Assembly: GCF_002086485.1 (NCBI RefSeq)
Contig: NZ_MVHF01000035.1
Coordinates: 1-64,000, forward strand
Direction of reading: 5' to 3'
Origin: Mycobacterium aquaticum
Lineage (GTDB): Bacteria; Actinomycetota; Actinomycetes; Mycobacteriales; Mycobacteriaceae
Length of the DNA stretch: 64,000 nucleotides
Shown: positions 8,616 through 16,549 of the stretch, piece after piece
Layout of the letters: each line of letters begins with the position of its first letter
Position numbering within the stretch: position 1 is the stretch's first letter
The notes under the pieces: model-generated
The model's input: only the letters and a program-made list of their open reading frames with translations
Told to the model about the DNA's origin: nothing
Database searches by the model: none
Translations under genes and position numbers: made by a program

Positions 8616-9476
8616 TCAGTAGGAATAGAAACCTTTGCCGGACTTCTTGCCGAGCTGCCCGGCCTCGACCATCCGTAGCAACAGCGGCGGAGCGGCATAC
8701 AGCGGCTCTTTGAACTCCTCAAACATCTTGTCCGCGATCAGCTTTAATGTGTCGAGGCCGACCAGGTCAGAGAGCCGCAGCGGTCCCATCGGATGCGACA
8801 GCCCGGCAACGACAGCCTTGTCGACGTCCTCGATCGTGGCGAACCCGCCCTCGACCATCCGGACCGCTGCGAGCAGGTACGGAACCAGCAACGCGTTGAC
8901 CACGAAACCGGACCGGTCGGCGCACCGCACGACCTGCTTCCCGAGCACCGAACTCGCGAATTCCTCGGCTCGCGAAGCGGCATCGTCGCTGGTGGTGAGC
9001 GTGGGGACCAGCTCGACCAGGGGCAGCACCGGCACCGGGTTGAAGAAGTGCAAGCCCAGGACCCTTCCGGGATTCTGGGTAACCGCTGCGAGTTTCATGA
9101 TCGGAATGCTCGACGTGTTCGACGCCAGCACGGCGTCAGGGTCGGTGATCACCCGGTCGAGCTCGGCGAAGATCTTGCCCTTGACGTTCTCATCCTCGAT
9201 CACCGCCTCGATCACGAGTTGCCGGTCGGCGAGATCGGCCATGCTGGTGGTGAATTTGAGGTTTGCCAGAGCGTCGTCTTTCTCCCGCTCCGTCACCTTG
9301 CCCGCGCTGACGCCGCGCTCCAATGACTTGGTGATGCGGTTGCGTCCGGCGGTCACGAGGTCGTCATTGGTCTCGAAGACCAGGACATCGACGCCGGCTC
9401 GGGCCGATACCTCGGCGATGCCCGCGCCCATCTGCCCGGCGCCGATAACACCCACACGTTCTATTTGATTGCTCAC
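8616..9476 (-). CDS. fadB2: 3-hydroxybutyryl-CoA dehydrogenase
   Basis: NAD(P)-dependent oxidation of 3-hydroxybutyryl-CoA to acetoacetyl-CoA. It has 286 residues, with a Rossmann motif GVIGAGQMGAGI at 9-20 and the HCDH signature region (HFFNPVPVLPLVEL, then a conserved DRSGFVVNALLVPYL). The start is GTG at 9476 (VSNQIERVG). It matches Rv0468 in the order umaA - fadB2 - icl. A terminator and repeat array separate it from icl, so it probably has its own promoter in the gap. Confidence 0.93.
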   Translation of the reverse strand: MSNQIERVGVIGAGQMGAGIAEVSARAGVDVLVFETNDDLVTAGRNRITKSLERGVSAGKVTEREKDDALANLKFTTSMADLADRQLVIEAVIEDENVKGKIFAELDRVITDPDAVLASNTSSIPIMKLAAVTQNPGRVLGLHFFNPVPVLPLVELVPTLTTSDDAASRAEEFASSVLGKQVVRCADRSGFVVNALLVPYLLAAVRMVEGGFATIEDVDKAVVAGLSHPMGPLRLSDLVGLDTLKLIADKMFEEFKEPLYAAPPLLLRMVEAGQLGKKSGKGFYSY

Positions 9477-9510
9477 TACTTCACTTTCGTCTCAGGATCC
9501 GGACACGCGA

Positions 9511-9543
9511 CAGGCCCCGCCCAAGAATTCTGAGCGGGGCCTG
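9511..9543 (-). terminator. Hairpin downstream of icl
   Basis: A perfect 10-bp stem (CAGGCCCCGC at 9511-9520 with GCGGGGCCTG at 9534-9543) around a 13-base loop containing AGAATTCT. It lies between icl and fadB2, both on the minus strand. There is no T-run, which is common for mycobacterial terminators. Confidence 0.6.
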
Positions 9544-9570
9544 CTGCTGTCAACTTTTAGCGGCCGAAGA

Positions 9571-9786
9571 TCAGTGGCTCCAGCTTGTCGGTTCCACTTC
9601 GCAAGCTCAGTGGCTCCAGCTTGTCGGTTCCACTTCGCAAGCTCAGTGGCTCCAGCTTGTCGGTTCCACTTCGCAAGCTCAGTGGCTCCAGCTTGTCGGT
9701 TCCACTTCGCAAGCTCAGTGGCTCCAGCTTGTCGGTTCCACTTCGCAAGCTCAGTGGCTCCAGCTTGTCGGTTCCACTTCGCAAGC
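9571..9786. repeat. Six perfect 36-bp tandem repeats after the icl stop
   Basis: Six identical head-to-tail copies of a 36-bp unit (starting TCAGTGGCTCCAGCTTGTCG) occupy 9571-9786 exactly; the next seven bases, TCAGTGG, belong to the icl stop region. Each unit contains an AGCTTG/CAAGCT inverted repeat that could form a small hairpin. The period is a multiple of three and the minus strand stays open through the array (SLRSGTDKLEP repeated), but it follows the icl stop codon. There are no spacers, so it is a minisatellite and not CRISPR. Confidence 0.95.
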
Positions 9787-11073
9787 TCAGTGGAACTGAC
9801 CCTCTTCGGTCGAGCCCGCGAGCGCGGTGGTCGAGCTGGTCGGGTCAACGGTGGTGGCGATCCGGTCGAAGTAACCGGCGCCGACCTCGCGCTGGTGCTT
9901 GGTGGCGGTGTAGCCACGCTCCTCGGCGGCGAACTCGCGCTCCTGCAGCTCGACGTAGGCGGTCATCTGGTTGCGGGCGTAGCCGTGGGCCAGATCGAAC
10001 ATCGAGTAGTTCAGGGCGTGGAAGCCGGCCAGGGTGATGAACTGGAACTTGAAGCCCATCGCGCCGAGCTCCTTCTGGAACTTCGCGATGGTCGCGTCGT
10101 CCAGATGCTTGCGCCAGTTGAACGACGGCGAGCAGTTGTAGGCCAGCATCTGGTCGGGGAATTCGCTCTTGACGCCCTCGGCGAACTTCTTGGCCAGCTC
10201 CAGGTCCGGGGTGCCGGTCTCCATCCAGATCAGGTCGGAGTACGGCGCGTAGGCCTTGGCGCGGGCGATGCAGGGCTCCAGGCCGTTCTTGACCCGGTAG
10301 AAGCCCTCGGCGGTGCGCTCACCGGTGATGAAGGGGCGGTCGCGCTCGTCGACGTCGCTGGTGATCAGGGTGGCGGCCTCGGCGTCGGTACGGGCGATGA
10401 CGACGGTCGGCACGTCGGCGACGTCGGCGGCCAGGCGAGCCGAGGTCAGGGTACGGATGTGCTGCTGGGTGGGGATCAGCACCTTGCCACCGAGGTGGCC
10501 ACACTTCTTCTCCGAGGCCAGCTGGTCTTCCCAGTGCGAACCGGCGACACCGGCGGCGATCATGGCCTTCTGCAGCTCGTAGACGTTGAGCGCACCGCCG
10601 AAGCCGGCCTCACCGTCGGCGACGATCGGGGCGAGCCAGTTCTCGACGGAGGTGTCGCCCTCGACCTTGGCGATCTCGTCGGCGCGCAGCAGCGCGTTGT
10701 TGATGCGGCGGACGACCTGCGGCACCGAGTTGGCCGGGTAGAGGCTCTGGTCGGGGTAGGTGTGGCCGGAGAGGTTGGCGTCACCGGCGACCTGCCAACC
10801 CGAGAGGTAGATGGCCTTGAGGCCGGCGCGCACCTGCTGCACGGCCATGTTGCCGGTCAGCGCGCCGAGCGCGTTGACGAAGTCCATGTTGTGGAGCTGG
10901 TCCCAGAGCACCTCGGCGCCACGGCGGGCCAGGGTGGCCTCCTCGACGACGTGGCCCTGCAGCGCGACGACGTCTTCGGGGGTGTAGGTGCGGGTGATGC
11001 CCTTCCAGCGGGGGTTGTGATCCCAGTCGTGCTGGATCTGTTCCGGTGACTTGGGGGTGCCCACGGTCGACAT
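9787..11073 (-). CDS. icl: Isocitrate lyase
   Basis: Glyoxylate-shunt enzyme that splits isocitrate into succinate and glyoxylate, needed for growth on acetate and fatty acids; in mycobacteria it also acts as methylisocitrate lyase. The 428-residue length and the KKCGH catalytic motif at 189-193 (C191) match M. tuberculosis Icl1. The ATG follows a good GAAGGAG-type ribosome site. The gene neighbours ramB, whose product controls icl in M. tuberculosis, and a RamB-like box lies 150 bases upstream. Confidence 0.97.
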   Translation of the reverse strand: MSTVGTPKSPEQIQHDWDHNPRWKGITRTYTPEDVVALQGHVVEEATLARRGAEVLWDQLHNMDFVNALGALTGNMAVQQVRAGLKAIYLSGWQVAGDANLSGHTYPDQSLYPANSVPQVVRRINNALLRADEIAKVEGDTSVENWLAPIVADGEAGFGGALNVYELQKAMIAAGVAGSHWEDQLASEKKCGHLGGKVLIPTQQHIRTLTSARLAADVADVPTVVIARTDAEAATLITSDVDERDRPFITGERTAEGFYRVKNGLEPCIARAKAYAPYSDLIWMETGTPDLELAKKFAEGVKSEFPDQMLAYNCSPSFNWRKHLDDATIAKFQKELGAMGFKFQFITLAGFHALNYSMFDLAHGYARNQMTAYVELQEREFAAEERGYTATKHQREVGAGYFDRIATTVDPTSSTTALAGSTEEGQFH

Positions 11074-11224
11074 AGGACTGCTCCTTCGGATTTGAGACGC
11101 TGCGGCGCGGGCCGATCTTGTTAACGCTGCAGCAGCTTCACTGATGTGCTAATCCGACGATGGCACAGCCCATATCCGCAGGTCCACCTGTTTCAGTTGC
11201 CAATTTTCGCGAAATGGCAGCGTT

Positions 11225-11243
11225 AACTTGCAAAGTTTGCGAA
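11225..11243. promoter_or_regulatory. Candidate RamB operator upstream of icl
   Basis: AACTTGCAAAGTTTGCGAA at 11225-11243 fits the RamB 13-mer known from Corynebacterium (RAAACTTTGCAAA, read on the opposite strand) at about 11 of 13 positions. A second AT-rich palindrome-like stretch with TTCGCGAA lies at about 11206-11213. Both sit in the 259-bp region between icl and the thioesterase gene. Binding is inferred from the motif and from the nearby ramB gene. Confidence 0.55.
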
Positions 11244-11332
11244 GAAATATGATGGCTGTACCGGTTCAGAAGCTACCCAGCGGTAACCGATTTGCGCAGG
11301 TCAGTACGCCCGTACTGTTAAACCGCGGGTGA

Positions 11333-12154
11333 TCAGAGGGAGAACAGTGCGGCGATGGCTTTGGCCTCGTCGCCGACCACATATGTGAGCGTTATAACAG
11401 TCCGATCGGACAGCTCCGGACCGAACTTGTCCGTCGACCCCGCCGGGTACACGTGCGAGAGGATCTCCAGCTTCTCGCCGAGAGCCACCGCCGCGTCGTG
11501 CTCGATGGCCACCCGCAGTGGTCCGGCGAGCAGCTCCGGGTGGGAGTACAGGTAGTCCTCGATGACGGTCCAGTAGACCGAGTTGTTCATGTGGTCGAAG
11601 AGGTCGATGTCCGACACCCGGACCGGGTACTCCTTGACCTCGATGGCGTCGTCGCGGCTACCCGGCTTCAGGTAGGGCTTCCAGCGCAGCCGGGACTCGT
11701 CGGTGGTCCGTCGCAGACCTTCGAGGAAGTCGTCGGAGATGCGGGCCGGCCCCTGGGTCTCGCGGTTGATGTTGATCCAGAACGCCTCGGATTCCATGAG
11801 GCCGCCCTTGCGGCCGTCGATACGCACCCGCATCTCACACCACCGGTTCGACGTCCCCGAACACCAGCGCCGCATCCGCAGCATGTCCTGGAACTCGATC
11901 GGACGGATCAGGTCGATCATGGTCCGCCGGACGATCCACAGCGGGTGGGTCTCCTCGAAGCCCATCTCCCGCAGCTGATCGGACCCGATGTCCTGGATGT
12001 GGCGGCACGCGGCATCGAACCGCAGCCGGCCCACGCGGTCGATGTCGCCGACCCGCAGCGGCCACTCCCTGTCGAAGACGTCGGGATGCGGATCCGGTAC
12101 CGGCATCATGACTTTGCCCAGTACGGCCGTCGGCTTGTCTGCGGAACCCGTCAT
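11333..12154 (-). CDS. Acyl-ACP thioesterase family protein
   Basis: A 273-residue double hot-dog protein of the plant FatA/FatB-like acyl-ACP thioesterase family (Rv0466 in M. tuberculosis). It shows two half-domains, the first with REWPLRVGDIDRVGRL and the second with VRVSDIDLFDHMNNSVYW, the latter carrying the DxFDHMNN signature. It probably releases fatty acids from ACP or CoA carriers. ATG at 12154 (MTGSADKP) is chosen over the longer frame to 12214. It is divergent from ramB with a 117-bp gap. Confidence 0.85.
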   Translation of the reverse strand: MTGSADKPTAVLGKVMMPVPDPHPDVFDREWPLRVGDIDRVGRLRFDAACRHIQDIGSDQLREMGFEETHPLWIVRRTMIDLIRPIEFQDMLRMRRWCSGTSNRWCEMRVRIDGRKGGLMESEAFWININRETQGPARISDDFLEGLRRTTDESRLRWKPYLKPGSRDDAIEVKEYPVRVSDIDLFDHMNNSVYWTVIEDYLYSHPELLAGPLRVAIEHDAAVALGEKLEILSHVYPAGSTDKFGPELSDRTVITLTYVVGDEAKAIAALFSL

Positions 12155-12235
12155 CTCGATCTCCCCAATCGCTCGTCCAGACCGATCATGCCAGGCAGCC
12201 CGAGGCAGTCCCAAGGACCGTTATGCCAAGAATGC

Positions 12236-12248
12236 GAAGCTGGGCTTC
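12236..12248. promoter_or_regulatory. Short palindrome upstream of ramB
   Basis: GAAGCTGGGCTTC is a 5-bp inverted repeat with a 3-base centre, 24 bases before the ramB start. It lies in the divergent promoter region shared with the thioesterase gene. It is too short to be sure of; an autoregulatory role is only a possibility. Confidence 0.25.
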
Positions 12249-12271
12249 ACAGCGTTGTTACGCTGGTTGAC

Positions 12272-13687
12272 GTGGCAAAAACCTTCGTCGGCTCGCGGGT
12301 GCGGCAACTGCGCAGCGAACGCGGTTTCAGCCAGGCCGCGCTGGCGCAGATGCTCGACATCTCCCCCAGCTATCTCAACCAGATCGAGCACGACGTGCGG
12401 CCGCTGACGGTGGCGGTGTTGCTGCGCATCACCGAGGTGTTCGGCGTCGACGCCACGTTCTTCGCATCGCACGACGACACCCGCCTGGTCGCCGAACTGC
12501 GCGAGGTGACGTTGGACCGCGACCTCGGCATCGATGTGGATGTCGCCGAAGTCGCCGACATCGTCAACACCCACCCGACGCTGGCCCGGGCGATGGTCAA
12601 CCTGCACCAGCGGTACCGGCTCACCACGACGCAACTGGCCGCCGTCACCGAGGGCCGATATTCCGACAGCAGCGGCACCGGCGCGATCACCATGCCCCAC
12701 GAGGAAGTTCGCGACTTCTTCTACCAGCGGCAGAACTACCTGCACGAACTCGACACCGCCGCAGAAGACTTCACCATCCGGATGCGCATGCACCGCGCCG
12801 AGCTCTCGCGCGAGCTCTCCGAGCGGCTCACGATGGTGCACGGCGTGCGCATCATCAAGCGAATCGACCTCGGCGACAACGTGATGCACCGGTACGACCC
12901 GCAGACCAAGACCCTCGAGATCGGTGGGCATCTCTCGTCGGGGCAGTACGTGTTCAAGCTCGCCGCCGAGCTGGCCTATCTGGAGTTCGGTGACCTGATC
13001 GACGCGCAGGTCACCGAGGGCAAGTTCACCAGCGACGAGTCCCGAACCCTCGCCCGGCTGGGGCTGGCCAACTACTTCGCGGCCGCCACCGTGCTGCCCT
13101 ACCGGCAGTTCCACGATGTCGCCGAGAACTTCCGCTATGACGTCGAGCGCCTCTCGGCGTTCTACTCGGTGAGTTACGAGACGGTGGCCCACCGTCTTTC
13201 GACGTTGCAACGTCCGTCGATGCGGGGCGTGCCACTGTCGTTCGTCCGCGTCGACCGGGCAGGAAACATGTCAAAGCGACAGTCCGCCACCGGTTTTCAC
13301 TTCTCCTCGTCTGGCGGCACCTGCCCGTTGTGGAATGTCTACGAGACGTTCGGCAATCCGGGCAAGATCCTGGTGCAGGTCGCCCAGATGCCCGACGGAC
13401 GCAACTACATGTGGGTCGCCCGCACCGTGGAGCGTCGCGCGTCGCGATATGGCCAGCCCGGCAAGACTTTCGCGATCGGTCTCGGCTGCGAATTGCGCCA
13501 CGCCAACCGCCTGGTCTACTCCGACGGTCTGGATATTTCCGGCGAGGTCAGCACGCCCATCGGGTCCGGATGCCGGGTGTGCGAGCGCGACAACTGCCCG
13601 CAGCGGGCGTTTCCCGCACTCGGCCGGGCCCTGGATATCGACGAACACCGCTCCACGGTGTCGCCGTATCTGGTCAAGAAGTCCTGA
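12272..13687 (+). CDS. ramB: Acetate metabolism regulator RamB
   Basis: A 471-residue regulator. GTG at 12272 (VAKTFVGS) is chosen because it starts the helix-turn-helix (about residues 8-62, with GFSQAALAQMLDISPSYLNQ) and matches the Rv0465c length; the longer frame from 11453 is antisense to the thioesterase gene. The middle has the IrrE/DUF955-like region, and the C-terminal domain carries a cysteine cluster, GCRVCERDNCPQRAF, likely to bind metal. RamB represses glyoxylate-shunt genes in Corynebacterium and M. tuberculosis; here icl is the obvious target. Confidence 0.92.
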   Translation: MAKTFVGSRVRQLRSERGFSQAALAQMLDISPSYLNQIEHDVRPLTVAVLLRITEVFGVDATFFASHDDTRLVAELREVTLDRDLGIDVDVAEVADIVNTHPTLARAMVNLHQRYRLTTTQLAAVTEGRYSDSSGTGAITMPHEEVRDFFYQRQNYLHELDTAAEDFTIRMRMHRAELSRELSERLTMVHGVRIIKRIDLGDNVMHRYDPQTKTLEIGGHLSSGQYVFKLAAELAYLEFGDLIDAQVTEGKFTSDESRTLARLGLANYFAAATVLPYRQFHDVAENFRYDVERLSAFYSVSYETVAHRLSTLQRPSMRGVPLSFVRVDRAGNMSKRQSATGFHFSSSGGTCPLWNVYETFGNPGKILVQVAQMPDGRNYMWVARTVERRASRYGQPGKTFAIGLGCELRHANRLVYSDGLDISGEVSTPIGSGCRVCERDNCPQRAFPALGRALDIDEHRSTVSPYLVKKS

Positions 13688-13693
13688 TTGCGC

Positions 13694-13750
13694 CGACACT
13701 ACGGTTTCTGGCGCCAAATCGGCGAAATCACACCACAAACCGTAGTGTCG
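13694..13750. repeat. Palindromic element, copy C
   Basis: Arms 13694-13716 and 13728-13750 begin with the same CGACACTACGGTTT as copy A and pair at 20 of 23 positions around the 11-base loop AATCGGCGAAA. It starts 7 bases after the ramB stop and lies between two same-strand genes, so it is not limited to convergent gaps. Confidence 0.82.
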
Positions 13751-13773
13751 CGAGGTGTGCCAGACTCGGCTAG

Positions 13774-14325
13774 GTGAGCACAACTGAGCCCGCCCGCATC
13801 GCACCGGGAGGATTCCGGGAGCTGGGGCCGATCAACTGGGTCATCGCCAAAGCAGGAGCACGGGCCATCCGGGCACCGCGGTTCACTCTCTTCAACGTGC
13901 TGGGTCAGCACAAGCTGCTGTTTCTGGCGTGGCTGCCGTCGGCCGGCCTGCTGCTCGGACCGTTCGGCAAGCTCACCCGCAAGGACGCCGAACTGGTGAT
14001 CCTGCGCGTCGCGCACCTTCGTGACTGTGAGTACGAACTGCAGCAGCACCGCAGGCTGGCGCGCAGCCGCGGAGTGGACCGCGAAACCCAGGCCCGCATC
14101 TTCGAGGGCCCCGACGCTGAGGGCCTCACCGACCGGCAGCGCGTCCTGATCACCGCTACCGACGAATTCGTCGTCACCCGCTCGATGTCCTCGGAGACCT
14201 GGGCGGCGCTCTCGGCGATCCTCACTCGCACCCAGCTCATCGAATTCTGCATGCTAGCAGGACAATACGATGCGCTCGCCGCCACGATGGCGACGCTGCG
14301 GATTCCGCTGGACTTCCCGGACTAG
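13774..14325 (+). CDS. Carboxymuconolactone decarboxylase family protein
   Basis: A 183-residue AhpD/CMD-like protein (Rv0464c position). The conserved core LILRVAHLRDCEYELQQH contains only one cysteine, where AhpD peroxidase partners have a CxxC pair, so thioredoxin-like activity is doubtful. Start is GTG. It lies downstream of ramB across element C and converges on the small membrane protein gene with a 7-base gap. The true reaction is unknown. Confidence 0.82.
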   Translation: MSTTEPARIAPGGFRELGPINWVIAKAGARAIRAPRFTLFNVLGQHKLLFLAWLPSAGLLLGPFGKLTRKDAELVILRVAHLRDCEYELQQHRRLARSRGVDRETQARIFEGPDAEGLTDRQRVLITATDEFVVTRSMSSETWAALSAILTRTQLIEFCMLAGQYDALAATMATLRIPLDFPD

Positions 14326-14332
14326 AGCGGTC

Positions 14333-14602
14333 CTACAGGTACGTCACCCCGAGCACGGCGATCGAGAACAGCACCGGCGAGACCGGCAGCAGCCACAGGA
14401 ACGCCGCCCACTCGTAGGCTTTCTGCTGGTACTTGCGCCTGCCCAGCAGGCCGGCCGCCACGGCGATCAGAAACGACACCGCAGCGACCACCAAAACCCA
14501 CTGGTTGACGTAGCCGCTGTCGGTGGCCAACGAAATGGCCGTCAGCCACAGGACATGGCCGACGACCAATCCGCCGATCCCGGCAATGATCTCGTTTCTC
14601 AA
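14333..14602 (-). CDS. Small membrane protein overlapping lpdC
   Basis: An 89-residue protein with three hydrophobic segments. The TTG at 14602 overlaps the lpdC stop as TTGA, and this coupled start matches the Rv0463 length; the longer frame to 14710 would run inside lpdC. Translational coupling to lpdC is likely. Function is unknown. Confidence 0.7.
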   Translation of the reverse strand: MRNEIIAGIGGLVVGHVLWLTAISLATDSGYVNQWVLVVAAVSFLIAVAAGLLGRRKYQQKAYEWAAFLWLLPVSPVLFSIAVLGVTYL

Positions 14603-15993
14603 AAGTTGATCATGTGGCCGGTGAGGCCGTGGAAGCATTCCTGCAGTGCTTCGGACAGGGTCGGGTGGGTGTGCACGTTGCGGGCCAGTTCGTGGGCGGT
14701 GAGGTCCCACTTCTGGGCCAGGGTCAGCTCGGGCAGCAGTTCGGAGACGTCGGGGCCGATGAGGTGCCCGCCGAGCAGTTCCAGGTGCTTCTTGTCGGCG
14801 ATGAGTTTGACGAACCCGGTCGGGTCGGCCAGGCCGTGGGCCTTGCCGTTGGCGGTGAACGGGAACTTCGCCACCACCACGTCGTAGCCCTCGTCCTTGG
14901 CCTGCTGTTCGGTCAACCCGAAGCTGGCCACCTGCGGCTGGCAGAACGTCGCACGCGGCATCATCCGGTAATCCCCCAGCGCCAGCGTCTCGGCCCCGGC
15001 GATGGTCTCGGCCGCCACCACACCCTGGGCCTCGGCCACATGCGCCAGCTGCAGCAGCGCCGTCACATCCCCGATCGCGTAGATGCCCGCCACGTTGGTG
15101 CGCATGTACTCGTCGATCGCGATGGCCTTGCGGTCGGTCAGCGCCACCCCGGCGGCCTCCAGACCGTAGCCCTCGACGTTGGGGGCGAACCCGATGGCCT
15201 GCAACACCTTGTCGGCCTTGAGTTCCTCGGTCTTACCGTCCTTGCTCACGGTGACCTTCACCACCGACCCGTCATCGGCGATGGCCTCGACCTTGGTGCC
15301 GGTGAGGATCTTCACCCCGAGCTTCTTGTACTGCTTCTCGATCTCCTTGGACACCTCGGCGTCCTCGTTGGGCAGCGCCCGCGGCAGGAACTCGACGATG
15401 GTGACATCCACACCGTAGTTCTTGAGCACGTAGGCGAACTCCATGCCGATCGCGCCCGCCCCGGCGATGATGATCGACCCGGGCAGCTCCCGGGAGAGGA
15501 TCTGAGTCTCATAGGTCACCACGTTGTCCGACAGCGTGGTGCCCGGGACCAGGCGGGTCGATGACCCGGTGGCGATGATCGCGTTGTCGAACGTGACGTT
15601 CTCGGTGCCGCCGTCGTTGAGTTTGACCGAGATCGACTTGGGCCCGGTGAACGTGCCGTAGCCATGGATCTCGGTGATCTTGTTCTTCTTCATCAGGAAG
15701 TGCACGCCGGCCACCCGGCCCTCGGCGACCTTGCGGCTGCGGTCGAACGCCGCGCCGTAGTCGAAACTGACCTCACCGCTGATGCCGAAGGTCTTGGCCT
15801 CCTTGGCAAAGATATGGGCCAGCTCGGCGTTGCGCAGCAATGCCTTCGACGGGATACACCCGACGTTGAGGCACACTCCACCCCAATACTTGGGTTCGAT
15901 GATGGCGGTGTTCAGCCCCAGTTGAGCGGCACGAATAGCCGCGACGTATCCACCGGGACCGGCTCCGAGAACGACGACGTCAAAGTGGGTCAC
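14599..15993 (-). CDS. lpdC: Dihydrolipoamide dehydrogenase
   Basis: FAD-dependent E3 component that reoxidises lipoamide in pyruvate and other 2-oxoacid dehydrogenase complexes, and in mycobacteria also serves the AhpD/AhpC peroxidase system. The 464 residues include the FAD motif GAGPGG (10-15), the redox-active disulfide CLNVGCIPSK (C41, C46), a second NAD-binding motif near IIAGAGAIG, and the C-terminal base in HTHPTLSEA. It matches Rv0462. It is followed by an overlapping small membrane protein. Confidence 0.96.
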   Translation of the reverse strand: MTHFDVVVLGAGPGGYVAAIRAAQLGLNTAIIEPKYWGGVCLNVGCIPSKALLRNAELAHIFAKEAKTFGISGEVSFDYGAAFDRSRKVAEGRVAGVHFLMKKNKITEIHGYGTFTGPKSISVKLNDGGTENVTFDNAIIATGSSTRLVPGTTLSDNVVTYETQILSRELPGSIIIAGAGAIGMEFAYVLKNYGVDVTIVEFLPRALPNEDAEVSKEIEKQYKKLGVKILTGTKVEAIADDGSVVKVTVSKDGKTEELKADKVLQAIGFAPNVEGYGLEAAGVALTDRKAIAIDEYMRTNVAGIYAIGDVTALLQLAHVAEAQGVVAAETIAGAETLALGDYRMMPRATFCQPQVASFGLTEQQAKDEGYDVVVAKFPFTANGKAHGLADPTGFVKLIADKKHLELLGGHLIGPDVSELLPELTLAQKWDLTAHELARNVHTHPTLSEALQECFHGLTGHMINF

Positions 15994-16046
15994 GCCCCCA
16001 CCCTAGTGGGCGGGGCAATATCCTCACCGCGCGATCCGGCTGATTC

Positions 16047-16547
16047 CTATCTCTGGGGCACCGGGCAGGCATCTGACGCCTCGGCGACGATGTGACTGCC
16101 CGTGTCCGCCGGACGCTTCCCCGCCGCGTACTCGGCGCCGGTCAGCGGCGGGCACGCAGCGAGTTCGTCGAGTTCGGCGTCGGTGAACGCCCGTCCGCGC
16201 GACAGGAAGCGCTTGCCCTCGGGTGCCTCCAAGCTGAATCCGCCGCCACGGCCGGGCACCACATCGATCACCAGCTGGGTGTGTTTCCACGCGTCGAACT
16301 GCGGCCCGGAGATCCACACCGGCACGCCGAAGATTCCCTTGCTCCTTGCGTCCGCGGCCTCGCCGACGTCGAGGATGCCCAGCAGGATGTCGCGGTCCCC
16401 GACGATGAAATCACCGTCGGGGTAGCACATCGGCGACGACCCGTCGCAGCATCCGCCGGACTGGTGAAACATCAACGCGCCGTGCCGCTCCTGCAGGGTC
16501 GTCAGCAGGTCGGCGGCGGCTTGGGTGATGAGGGCTCTGCTCGTCAT
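16047..16547 (-). CDS. DUF779 protein
   Basis: A 166-residue protein of the DUF779 family (Rv0459), which throughout actinobacteria and proteobacteria follows an aldehyde dehydrogenase gene. Near the N-terminus it has the signature HQSGGCCDGSSPMCYPDGDF, whose three cysteines suggest metal or cluster binding. It begins 2 bases after the aldehyde dehydrogenase stop, so the pair is one operon. Function is unproven; assisting the dehydrogenase is inferred from the constant linkage. Confidence 0.88.
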   Translation of the reverse strand: MTSRALITQAAADLLTTLQERHGALMFHQSGGCCDGSSPMCYPDGDFIVGDRDILLGILDVGEAADARSKGIFGVPVWISGPQFDAWKHTQLVIDVVPGRGGGFSLEAPEGKRFLSRGRAFTDAELDELAACPPLTGAEYAAGKRPADTGSHIVAEASDACPVPQR

Positions 16548-16549
16548 GT

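Noticed and set aside
9571..9786. CRISPR-like repeat array with 36-bp period
   Set aside because: The units are directly adjacent with no spacers and no cas genes are near.
9492..9917. Open frame through the 36-bp repeats coding a repeated AKWNRQAGATEL peptide
   Set aside because: It depends on the repeat having a length divisible by three, starts inside icl on the same strand but another frame, and has no ribosome site.
9469..11049. 526-codon plus-strand frame opposite icl
   Set aside because: Antisense shadow of a strongly conserved gene in GC-rich DNA; no ribosome site and repetitive composition.
11453..12271. N-terminal extension of RamB
   Set aside because: It is antisense to the thioesterase gene, and the helix-turn-helix starts right after GTG 12272.
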